Source of the DNA: Apiospora phragmitis
Taxonomy: Eukaryota > Ascomycota > Sordariomycetes > Amphisphaeriales > Apiosporaceae
Direction: 5' to 3'
DNA: 64,000 bases
NCBI GenBank assembly: GCA_038363925.1
Contig: JAQQWL010000004.1
Location: 1,984,001 to 2,048,000, forward strand
Numbering within the stretch: the first letter of the stretch is position 1; every line of letters starts with the position of its first letter. Of the stretch, positions 34,332 to 44,913 are shown in pieces. A model generated the notes under the pieces. The model ran no database searches. It had not been told where the DNA came from and saw only the letters and a program-made list of their open reading frames with translations. Made by a program: the position numbers and the translations under genes.

Positions 34332-35696
34332 AGCGGGCGAAAAGGGCTATAAACTATAACTGCTATAGTCGAGCAAGTGTGTTTAGATTCTGGAAGGGGC
34401 AACTTTCAAGTTACGGATCCTGACGCAAGGAGTATACAGGTAATTCTGTAATACTCCTCAGCCGTGCGAAAGTCCCGGTGAGCCGTGAGCATGAGATAGC
34501 AGATGGGACTATACTTGAGACGAGGCAAACGTAGGGACTAAAAAAAAAGAGGCAGGAGAAAACAAGTCGAAAAAAGCTGGGAAGGCTGTTAGGTTGAGGC
34601 CTTTTGTGTTCGGCTTTACTTTACGTTACGGAATAAGGCGGCTTTGTGGATTAGAAATTCGACTTAGAAATCTAGTGTGGGATTCCTGACTAATTCCATC
34701 ATCGGGACAAGCGACCTATGCGCGGACTTATATATATCATACCATTATAGATCAAATGAGTAAGTCCCAACTTACCCCCTTCCTCAGGACTATAAAGATC
34801 CATTGTAATAGTGGCTTTTGGTGTAAGAGGACTGGCCAGTGGTACGCATCTTTGTCGTTGTACAAGCCGATGATTGCTCGATTTTGCCCCCCTCGCTCCG
34901 AGTGGATAGAAAGTTTCCGCTACGCCGGGGCCGCCTTCTCCAGCTCCCCAAGCTATGCGTGTTAGTCGTTGCAAAGGGTCCTGTCTAGTCAAACGGTAGA
35001 AGGGGTGGCGGGCGCCAAGACGTAGGGCCCAGCGGATGCAAGTGTTTCGTCTTTTCGTCACCAAATGGTGCATTGTACGAGTAGCTTAGGTTAGTTGGAA
35101 GAAGGAGAGTCGGACGTGGCCGATGTCGGTGTTCGTTGCTCGCTTCATGTTGGCCTTCACCACATCATACAAGCTTGAGCTGACTTACAGCCGTACGATT
35201 CAAACTCCGAAAGTATTCAATGAGGCTGGCTTCTATTGAACAAATCGACCAAAATGTTTAGGTAGTATTCCATGTTGCCATGGTAGGAGTTGTAAGGGGT
35301 AGTACGCGACCTTGGCAACCTAAGTCAGGATTAATACTCTGTGCGTCGAGGTTGAAACATAAAGCGCCTGGAAACTGATTTGAGGAGAGGACAGTTCGGG
35401 GTGGGTGAGGTCATCCATTGTGGAAGCACAGCTAACCTAAAGCCTTATCGCTATCAACGCTTGTAGGTGACGCCCAGCACAGTTCCAACTCATTCATTGG
35501 TGGACCAGCCCGTTCAGCCTTGGCGGGCTGCAAGGACAAGGCTTCCAAACCAACTGGAGCATGGGACTCGTCGCAATTGATCATCCATCTTCTTGATCAC
35601 CACCACTCTCTTGTCTGGATTAACTGACGATGCGACTGACTACCTCCTACGACTGAGAAACCGCTGGGCAGGCCGGTTGCAGACCGAAAGTAGAAG
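34332..35696. promoter_or_regulatory. Divergent intergenic region
   Basis: About 1.4 kb between the divergently transcribed dioxygenase and VPS23 genes, containing both promoters. Open frames at 34699-35073 are antisense pairs with no recognisable content. No tRNA was found, although one B-box-like string near 35205 was considered. Confidence 0.5.
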
Positions 35697-37464
35697 ATGG
35701 CTGTTCAACAGCATGTCCTGAACTGGCTGTACAGCGTCTTGACCAGTGTATGTTAATGCTGTCGCATTTGAGTATGATGGCATCTGCAATCTGATATGAT
35801 CACGCGATCTAACTTGGTCATCGTCAGGAATACCATAATGTTAATCGGACATACAACGATGTAGCCCAAGCGCTATCCGTCTACCCGTCATTGTCGCCGC
35901 GGACCGACGTGCATACCTTCGACAACGGCGTTTCCGCACTGCTGGTCCATCTTACTGGCACCATACCCGTCGTCTTCAGAGGAACCACATACCGGTTTCC
36001 GATATCAATATGGGTGCCGCATGCCTACCCCCGAGAGGCGCCTCTGGCCTATGTGACCCCAACGGAATCCATGATGGTCAGGCCGGGTCAGCATGTCGAT
36101 CCCCAAGGTCGCATATACCACCCTTATCTGGTCGGTTGGATTGAGTTCTGGGATGTGAGTGGAACAAAGTCCGGCGTCGACGACACACCAGGATATCGCG
36201 TACTAATGTAAAGGATATGCAGAAATCCTCCATACTCGATTTCCTCGCTATATTACGCGACGTCTTTGCCAAAGAGCCCCCCGTCATTGCGAGGCAGCAG
36301 CAACCCAGACCTCCTCAGCCCGAGCAATCGACAGCCATGCCGCCTCCTCCAATCCCGCCACTGCCTGCCGAGCTGTCTAGAACACCGGTTCACAGGCAGC
36401 CGCCCGCGGTTGGGGATCGGCCTCCTCCACCGCCGCCGAAAGGCAGCGATGCTCCCCAAGTCGTGCCCGGTCAGGCCATCAATGCCGCCGATGGGCCCCC
36501 TCTGCCTCCTTTACCCCATGAGGCCCGCCATCCGCAGAGCCAGTATGGCGCACAACACCCTCAGTCTGACAGGATGTCGAGATATGATAGCGCACCTCCT
36601 TTACCGCCGCAGCAACAGCAACAGCAACCACCACCGCAAACCTACAATCAGGCGCCAGGCCAGCAATTCCACCCTCAGCAGCCAGCCTCTTACCAACAAC
36701 CCGCCCCTCAACCCGGCTACCAAGGGCCACCACCACCACCACCTGACCCAGGCCTGGCGCCCATGAGCCCAAACCATCACGATGGCACCCAGGCACCATA
36801 CAACGGTCATCCTCCAAATTGGCAGCCACCACACCCACAGCAGCCCATGCACCAACCGCCCATACAACCCAAACCGAAACCGCCGCCCCCGCCCGACATC
36901 ATGGACGAGCCCCTGACGCTCGCCCTCCCGTCGCCCTCCAATATCCCCCCGCCCCCGATCCCGCCTAACCCGGAAAAGGACGCCCTACTGCGCCAGCTCG
37001 CCGCGACGCTCCACACCCTCCGCCAGCGCGCGCGCCAGCAGAACGAGTCCTCCCTGGCCGGCCTGACGGCGCAGCGCAACGCCATGCTCGCGGCCGCGCA
37101 GAACCTGCAGGCCGACGCCAGCAACCTCGCGCCCCTCTCGGCCCTGCTGAGCTCCAACACGGCCGTCCTGCAATCCTCGCTCTGCGAGGCCGACCGCGTC
37201 GTCGCCCACGCGCGCACCCAGACCCCGCCCGGCATCGACGAGCTCCTCGTCGCCCCCACCGTCGTCGGCAACCAGCTCTACGACGTCGTCGCCGAGGAGC
37301 GCGCCCTCGGCGACGCCATCTTCATGCTCGGCCGTGCCGTCGAGCGAGGGCGCGTCGCCCCGCCCGTCTTCGCCAAGACGGTCCGCAGCCTGGCGCGCGA
37401 GCAGTACCTCAAGAAGGCGCTGGCGCGGAAGATTGGAAAGGGCATGGGACTTGCCACCGCGTAA
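35697..37464 (+). CDS. VPS23: ESCRT-I subunit Vps23 (Tsg101 homologue)
   Basis: Endosomal sorting protein that binds ubiquitinated cargo and PTAP-like motifs and recruits downstream ESCRT complexes. Exons are 35697-35747, 35828-36154 and 36223-37464, separated by 80- and 68-nt introns. The sum is in frame and gives 539 residues. The N-terminal UEV domain (MAVQQHVLNWLYSVLTS, then TYNDVAQALSVYPSLSPRTD, FDNGVSALLVHLTGTIPVVF, WVPHAYPREAPLAYVTPT, GRIYHPYL) is an E2-like fold without a catalytic Cys. A Pro/Gln-rich linker follows (residues about 165-385), then a helical stalk (LLRQLAATLHTLRQRARQQN) and the C-terminal steadiness box (EERALGDAIFMLGRAVERG; REQYLKKALARKIGKGMGL) that locks into the ESCRT-I core. 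No frame break is seen. Confidence 0.95.
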
Positions 37465-38214
37465 TTCCTATGACGAATGAAGGAAGCAAGGAAAGAGATA
37501 AACAAAGCGACTTTACTACTGCTGTTCGTATTCAACGGCCAGGCGTCGTTATCACTTGCATACGTAGCAATCCTGGTTCACTCAACACTCAGACGCACTA
37601 AGTGGCTGGAAGGATATACGGGAGTTCTGATGTAGCACGAAGATACTTAATAAGTACGAAGTGAAAAAATGACAACACAAAATTTATTTGATGATCACCA
37701 CGTAGGCAATGTCCGTGGCAATTCGATCTACACCCGTGCGTGATACAGTGAGTAGCAGGGAATGTTAGGATATAACGGATGCGTATGATTTCGTTATGGT
37801 GCCTCTGCTATTCACTGTGTGTCCTCGCTAACGTTCTAACAACAGCTATGGAGCAGCATTCTCATTACCCGACTCTCATGTTATGCTTTATTCCCCCCTT
37901 CCATCCTCACGGCCTCAATAAACCAGGTACCTAGCCCTCGCCACATATCCAATACTCCCAACGCTCCACTCAGGTATGTGCCTTTGAGGATAATGTTTCT
38001 ATGGCATAGCTCCAAGGGGAGATAAAAATGCCTTTGGCCCATCATCTCTCAAAAATTGCCCTGCATCTTGACCGTGGATTTTGAATGTGCCCTTTTCTAG
38101 GGTATCGGCCTCAACAGAATCTTCTTAAGCTACCCCTGCATCGGCCCCTAGTACCGCTTCCAGGGGCAGTATTCCGGTGAAAATGGCTGCTACCTCTAGC
38201 ATGCGTCCTTTGCA
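37465..38214. other. Convergent intergenic region
   Basis: About 0.75 kb between the ends of VPS23 and the next minus-strand gene. I see nothing beyond presumed 3' UTRs. Confidence 0.5.
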
Positions 38215-41200
38215 TTAATTCTGATTCATAAGTGCCATCTTGTCCCATGCCTTGTATGCGAGACCTAGTGTTAGTCTTTCTCTGCCACCTCGAAGATGTT
38301 GCGCTCTACATAGGGCAGTTGTACTTACCGACTCCTCGTTGTCCGTCGCCAGTAACCTCCTCATGATTAGGACGCCGCGCATCGACCGGGGTGTTTCCCG
38401 AAGCAGAAACCCCCTCACCATCAGTATTGCCGATTCCCATCCTCTTCCTTCTTCTGCTACTACTGCCGGCATCCGCGCCGTGATGACGGCCCGCAGTACG
38501 GGAAGACTCGCCTCCGCCTCCGCCTCCGCCTCCGGCATGACCATGACTACTCTGGTTCCCACTGACGATGCGCAGCAGACTTGTGCTCTTCTCCTTGTAC
38601 ATATTCACAATCTTCTTGACCTGGCCTGGTCTCTGGGGTTTGGGCTGATGGAGCTCATCGACTTTGTTCTGCCGTACCATGAAGCCTGACGCCGTGATTT
38701 TGCCCCACGAGCGCTCCCTTTGCTTTTGCCGTGACGTCTTCGTATTCACATCGCCGTCACCTTCATCCGCCTCACTTTCGCTGTTGGCCTCCAGAGTGTT
38801 TGGGTGCGGTGTGGGTTTCCGGCCGCTGGCGTGTTTGCGAGAAGAACCTAACGACACGAAGCGAGTCTTTTGTTTGCCTTTTCCCTTGGCTTTCGATTCC
38901 TTCGCAATGGCCTTCGCGGCGGCCTTGGTCTCCCGCTCTTTTTCCTTCGATGCCTTCTTCGCGTCTTTGGCTGTCTTCTTGGCCAGCTGCTCACTGGTGG
39001 GCAAGGTGGATACCGGCGCCAATGGTGCTCCTCCCTCGTTTGACTGCGACGGATGCATTTGTAGATCATCTGACTCGATATTGTCATTTCGGTTGGTAAA
39101 CAGCCGAGCATCGCCGTCTCGGCTCGGCTTGCTTTCTACGCCGCCATCCAGCCCAAAGTTGTATCCCTCGCTGCTTCTATTGCTGCTACTGGTAAGGCGC
39201 TGTATGATCGCACGACTCTTACGCGCCGCGTATAACGGCAACAGGTGTTTGGGCGAGCGATCAGCAGGTGATGATCTGTCGCGAGAGAGATATGATGAAC
39301 GTAATTTCAGCTCTGCGATCATGGCCTCGTGGCTAGCTTCGCTTGTGTATTGGCGATAATGGGTTGGGGTGTTATGTGGAGTAACCAGCGAAAACTGAAA
39401 AGGGGTTGACATGCGATGGAGTGAGAAGCCAAAAGAGGTATCTCCATGAGTTGAAAGCGACGCTTCAAGATTGCTTCCCCCACGATATAGCACTTTAGAA
39501 GTGTCATTTCCGCCGTCTGTCGAGATATTAAAAGAACTCGATATGCGCCGCCAGGTGCTCGCGCCCCGTTGCCGTAACCACTGACCATTCGTGACCTTGG
39601 AGGGCTTCCTTTCGGGTGAGGATGCCTTGAAAGCAGCGTGCAGGTTCGCATCATGTGATTTGGCACGGCCATATGCAAGGCCTTTAGGGTTGGAGGATAC
39701 CTGCAGATGCTCAAAGTGCTTGATGCGCCGTTTCAGTGGTGAGTCCTCTTGCTCACTCTCTGCTTCAGTATCGCCCTGCATGTGGAAATGCGGTCGCGGT
39801 TTGCTTGATGATATCCGAGTCTCTTCGCTGGCGTTTGTTGCAGGTGCTGCCCCTTCGGACAGCTTGGTGGGTTTCTGGTCATGGGAGAACCTGCACGAGA
39901 AATCATTTAAACTGATTTTGGTGGTGAGCTCAGGTGCTGAGGTTTGATTATTGGAAGAGCTTTCATTGGATGATGTGGTGTACTCAGCAAGATCGCGGGT
40001 TTTGGTGGGATCTCCTGGTCCAGTACTCGGCATCGTGGATCGTTGACGACGCGCAAAGGACATGATTCCCGTTGGTGATGATCCTTTGAGAGACGGTCGA
40101 TCGAACAGTTTGCGCAGATCGGCCACCTTAGCCGCGCGCCTCGTCATGGGGTCCGACTTTGAGTTCGGTCTTGAAATTGGACGGACTTCCACCAGGATAG
40201 GTTGAATGATTTGCGTATTGTATGTGTTGCTTTCTTCTGAAGAACCTGTAGTGGCTTCCTTTCCATGAGATATCTGATTGACTTGAACATATGGTTGTTG
40301 TCCGTCGCTACAGCAAATAACGTCGTTCTCATCTTCATCAGACCCGTGTGCCACACACACATGATCTAAGAGTGGAAAAGACGACTGGCCTCTGTTTACC
40401 TTGCCGGTTTCAGCTGCTCCCCTGGCTCCAGGATCATCAGGTCCCACAGTAGAGCATGGAATGACTGACGAGAACTCCATAGTCTTTGACTTGGTCAGCA
40501 TTGCCTGTCGTTGGCGTGAGCCTTTGTTCAACGGCAACCCAGTAACAGGGGCACGAGGGGCCCAAGAGGAATGCGTTGGTGTTCTTGAAAGCCCATCAGT
40601 GAGTTGATGTGTCAGGAGTTCATGCTGCGATCTGATCCGCGGGCTGGGAGGCGTGTTAAGTGTCTTAGACGACTCTTGAGATGGGGCTTCAGATGTTTCC
40701 ACTGCCATAGTAGGTCCAGAATCGACAGACCCCGACTCTTCCCTGTTCGAAGAACCTGACTGCGGGACGGAGGCACTCATACTTCCCTTCCCCTTCGTGG
40801 GAGTCTGTTGTGCTGCTTGCGAGAAGTTGCCATGGGATATCTGCTCGAAAGATGCTCGGAGATCGGCAACACTTGGCTTTCCACCGCAACCAGCCTTCGC
40901 CTCTGAGTTTCTCTCTGCCAAATCGACTTCTGGCAAGTTCGGTGCTTCTTCACTTGAAGCAGATGGCTCACATAGAGCTGCAATGGTACTTCGGAAAGAT
41001 CTTGGAGATTTTTGTTGTATTGGCGATGCTTTCTTGGCCGAGCTGGACGTTGGCAACCGACGTGGCGATGTACCAACAGGCTTCATGTGTGGTTGGTTCA
41101 CTCTGAACGCTGCAGGGTCCAGAAGTGACTTTGGTGACTTGAACGCCGAGTCTGGATAGCATTGTCAGTCTCTCGATTGCACATAGTACTCGGGTGACGT

Positions 41201-41988
41201 TTCTGGTAGTGGGTGTTCATACATTCTTCACTCTCAAACTGTCTTCTTCGATCAGCGACCAGCCTCGGATCCTACCCGGGCTGTCTGGTTTCAGGGGAGA
41301 CGGCAATCTTCTCATGACGTCTCTTGTCGGTTCTCGAACGCCTGGACTGTGAGGTTTGAGCCATTGAGCCTTTCTCACTTTCGGCCAGACTATAAGTTTG
41401 CTTTGGTGGAGTGGCCGGTGTTGAGTCGTTGTTGTTAGTGATAGTCCTCGGGTCAGAGCTCGGTGGAAGATTCGAATGTCGTGCGGGAATCCTTGGTCGA
41501 GTTGTTGATGGTGATATGTCCGATGAATCCCCAGTTATGCTGGCCTTTTCGTGTGAAGACGTTGAATGCTCCAACGCTCGTCGTGGAACGGTTGACGCTT
41601 CCGGTGGCGACAAGTAATGGGAGTCTGGCTTGCCATCCGACTTGTTCTTTGGATATTGAGGAAGCCAGGGGAACTCCTCGTCCGCATTGTTCACTGCATC
41701 GAGAATCTCGAATTTGGACACCAGATAGTCAAGCTTGTTGGTCGTGACACGCCGATGGTTCACGGGTCCGGGATGGGTACAATTCGACGGCGGAGTCACG
41801 GGCGGTCCCTCCAAGTTTGGTGATACACGATGCTCATACGTTCCCCAGAACTCGCGTTCATTGGCGTCATCAGATCCTTTACTCTTACGGTCTGGGATAC
41901 GGAGTGGTGCCGGTTTCAGGGCGGGTGGTGGGCTGTCGAAAAGGACTGGCGAGCTTGCAACCGAACTGGACATTGCAGTTGACGCCAT
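38215..41988 (-). CDS. Large, mostly disordered basic protein of unknown function
   Basis: The first exon starts at ATG 41988 (MASTAMSSSVASSPVLFDSP) and contains ANEREFWGTYEHRVSPNLEG and NKLDYLVSKFEILDAVNNAD. It ends near 41275 at a GTAGGA donor. The main exon runs from about 41159 (acceptor ATCCAG, then SAFKSPKSLLDPAAFRVNQP) to 38329. A 64-nt intron (38265-38328, GTAAGT to CTAG) precedes a last exon of 50 nt ending GLAYKAWDKMALMNQN. The phase across the first intron is off by one, so a base error or another donor is likely. Features of the roughly 1,190-residue product: two related short motifs (SVADLRASFEQISHG and KVADLRKLFDRPSLKG), a Lys/Ala/Glu coiled segment (KKTAKDAKKASKEKERETKA), an eight-Gly run encoded by a GCCTCC-type repeat at 38512-38536, and many Ser-Pro sites. 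No catalytic domain is visible. A scaffold or cytoskeletal role would be a guess. Confidence 0.7.
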
Positions 41989-42480
41989 TTGGCAATGTGA
42001 GGATGTAGAACAGATAATATAAAGAAAAAGCCAAAGAACCAAAAGCCCTGGAGTCGCTCCGGTATAGACGTGACGAAGAAGAGTGGTTGCGATGAAATAT
42101 CACATCACAATCAACCCATGCAACGCATGCCAATTGCCTATGTACGAAGTCACGGCCAACGCATGGTCAGAGTTTGTTTCACGACAAGTTGAAAGACACT
42201 GGGTTTCATCATACCTTCCCTTGAAGACGGGAATTTGGTACCGTTCTTTACGTGTACAGTAATCGTTTGAGGAAAGAGCGACCGATCGATAGCGAACCTT
42301 CACCAATAATCGTAATCTACCCCGAGAGAGAGAGAGACATAGAGAGAGGAGACGTGAAAGCCGAGTAGGGTTCGGGTAGCTATTTGGCTTTCAAATATCA
42401 TCATTACCAAGGGTATCTTAAGAAACAAATGCGTTAATGGTATGTCTTCTCTCGTATGGAGATATTTCAAGCAGCCAACA
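41989..42480. other. Intergenic region with GA-rich repeat
   Basis: About 0.5 kb between two minus-strand genes, with a purine-rich GA repeat at about 42323-42350. It holds the 3' end of the STE2 transcript and the promoter of the large unknown gene. Confidence 0.45.
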
Positions 42481-43865
42481 TCATCTCGCTCTCGCCGCCT
42501 CGACATCATCCATGCTAGTCTGCGGGTATATGCGGACGTGAGACCGCTGGGTCTCTATACACCCACCGTCTGACTCAGCCGAATCCAAGGCCTCCTGCTG
42601 TCGCTGCTGATGTTGATCAGCAAAGACCACCGAACTGCGATCTGGCTGGCTACCACTCCCAACCATATTCGTAGCATCCCGGCTCGAGCGGGCGCGTAGT
42701 GCCGCTGCGGCGCGAATGGAGCGAGACCGTCTGGAAGCAGCACCAGTGGAACTGTCTTCGTCGGCTATGATGAAGCTCCTCGGCACGCTGTCCTCCTCCT
42801 CGTTGTGGCTCTTGGTGTGCTCATGCGGGTGATGGTGCATCGGCACGTTGGCGAAGAGCGATATGCGCCGCGACGGGTTGCGCGACGAGGGCCCCCGGTA
42901 CCGAGCGATGAGTCCGATCAGGGGTAGGCCCACCACGACGAATGTTTGGACCCAGGATCCCGCGTCGAAGGGTAGGACTCGGGTACCACTGAGGCCGGCG
43001 GCAATGTCTAGACCGGCAAAGATACCTGCGCGGGGTGAGACAGTCTTCGGTTAGGAAACGTTCCGTACTTCTTGTCTCATCTGAGGAGCACAGAACTCTC
43101 TGACTTACTTGGGAGAACCATCAGTATGCCGTTCCCAATCGTGAGTATCTCCAACGAAGTAAGCCCCCTCCCGGACCTGTGCAGCAGCCCCCTGGTAATC
43201 CTCAAATGGGTGGAGAGGTTGAGGAAGAAGATGCCGCAAAAGTAGAAAATAGACACAGCGCCCATGACTGTGGCCGCCTGCCCAACGGTATCGAGTGCGA
43301 TAGGTAGTGTGGCCCGGGCATTCAGCGCGGCGACACAGTGAGCGACCCAGACGCTCTTGACGGTGACGGTAGCGACGGCGATCAGCACAGCCGAGGCCTT
43401 GACGAGGGCCTCCTGCCAGACGGCCGACGACCAGTAGGTCTCGACGAGGTTCCAGGTCTGCATGATGAGCGCGAGCTCGATGAGGGCGAACTGCAGCGGG
43501 TTGAACGCGTTGGCCACGATGTGCACGTAGTAGTCCGAGGGGCTCAGTACCGTCGGGTCGTGCGTCCAGGTGACGTAGAACTCGGACAGGGGACCGGGGA
43601 AGTACAGCAGGAACAGCGTGAGGCGCGTGACGGCGACGACGAGCGACAGCAGGTGGACGACGTGCACGTACTTGCGCATGCGGTGCATGGGGACCAGGGT
43701 GAGGGAAACCAGCAGAGTCATGAGGCAGAGGCCCAATTGCACGCCGTAACTAACACAGATGCTGGCGAGCCGCACACGCCGGGCGTCAATATCGGCCATC
43801 CAGATGGGCATGTCAACGACGCCATCGTTGCCCGCGATGAAGAAAGTCTGGTTCTTGGGGTCCAT
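42481..43865 (-). CDS. STE2: STE2-type (alpha-factor) pheromone receptor, GPCR
   Basis: Seven-helix receptor for the peptide mating pheromone of the alpha-factor class; in filamentous ascomycetes it is called PRE-2 and couples to the mating MAP-kinase pathway. The start at 43865 gives MDPKNQTFFIAGNDGVVDMP with an N-glycosylation site. Exon 1 is 43109-43865, the 83-nt intron 43026-43108 has a GTAAGT donor and GCGCAG acceptor, and exon 2 is 42481-43025; total 433 residues. Hydrophobic segments run in the usual order, for example VQLGLCLMTLLVSLTLVPMH, HVVHLLSLVVAVTRLTLFLL and ALIELALIMQTWNLVETYW. The segment SLEILTIGNGILMVLP before the intron matches the family's sixth helix, and DAGSWVQTFVVVGLPLIGLI the seventh. 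The cytosolic tail, about 120 residues, is His/Ser/Arg-rich. No frame break is seen. Confidence 0.93.
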
Positions 43866-44913
43866 TGTGACACTGATGATGGCGGCGGTAAACATCAATC
43901 GAGGGCATCAGATGATAACACCGAAGTGGTGCCGTCCATGACAGACTGAAGGAAGATGTGTGTTGGTGTGCGCATCGTGCAGCGAGCAAGCAGCAAGCGA
44001 GAAGAGAGGTAGACCGGAACCATGCTCTTTCACGGGGCAGGGACACCACCAGGCTTTTGTTTCCGACATATCTGAAAAATTCCTGGCCCATTAGCTTGTT
44101 GGCGCACCATTGGCCCAGCGCCAGTCACCGCCCAATTGCCTCAAACGCTGATCGCAGGACGGAAACGGACAGAGAAAAAGGAATGCAGCCAATTTCGGCT
44201 ACCTGGGGCCAAGAAAGGGAAATTGAGAGCTGAGTGGCGGTCCCCGGTCCCCGTCACGACCATCTCAGCTGGGCGGACAGCAACAGGGGGTGGTTTCTGG
44301 CTGTTCCTCGCATCTATCGCATTGATCTCATCTATCTGAACCAGCACTTGCTCCGTTGCTTCATTCTTCTTTCAGCTGTATGTATAACACATGCAATATA
44401 GATCTCTAATGGGTGGCAATGGAGGCCGCCCACGGGGTTGATCGTCTGGCTATCGGGCATCCCAAGTTAGTTGGATGGATGGTAGTACAAACATGGAGCT
44501 GAAATGTTTGCGTTTGGTCAATTTACACGTAGTAAAGATAAGCGCCCATTTGTTTTAGGACGCATCAGAGATCCCGGTCACATCAAGTCCCGATCGGCAG
44601 ATGGATGGATAGCTCGCATTCACAGACTTATCTTGCGAACTAATGATATACGGCTTCGACGTGACTCGTCTACCGTTATGCAGCCTGCCGCTAACACCCC
44701 GAGATTTTGCGCTCTAGACCAAATTGACGCAGCAAGAAACGCCATCCCATATGCTATACATCAATACGACACGACGTGAGTGCACGCCAAGGTTCTCCGT
44801 ACCACAGCTCTTGCACTTGACGACTCTCAAGGCAAGGCTGCCGTTAAAATTAGTATTTCGCCTCCCAAAGCCCAACCCAGATTTGTTGAGCGACTGTAGT
44901 AACCAATATCTCT
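43866..44913. other. Intergenic region
   Basis: About 1 kb between STE2 and the 3' end of RPB2. It is expected to contain the STE2 promoter. Short open frames here have no recognisable features. Confidence 0.5.

Noticed and set aside
33111..34352. 413-codon plus-strand ORF opposite the dioxygenase gene
   Set aside because: Antisense shadow of the conserved IDO exon; Gly/Asp/Val-rich composition is the expected complement of the coding strand.
35195..35215. Possible tRNA B-box (GATTCAAACTCC)
   Set aside because: No matching A-box, acceptor stem or cloverleaf could be drawn around it.
43338..43949. 203-codon plus-strand ORF opposite the pheromone receptor
   Set aside because: Antisense of clear transmembrane coding sequence.
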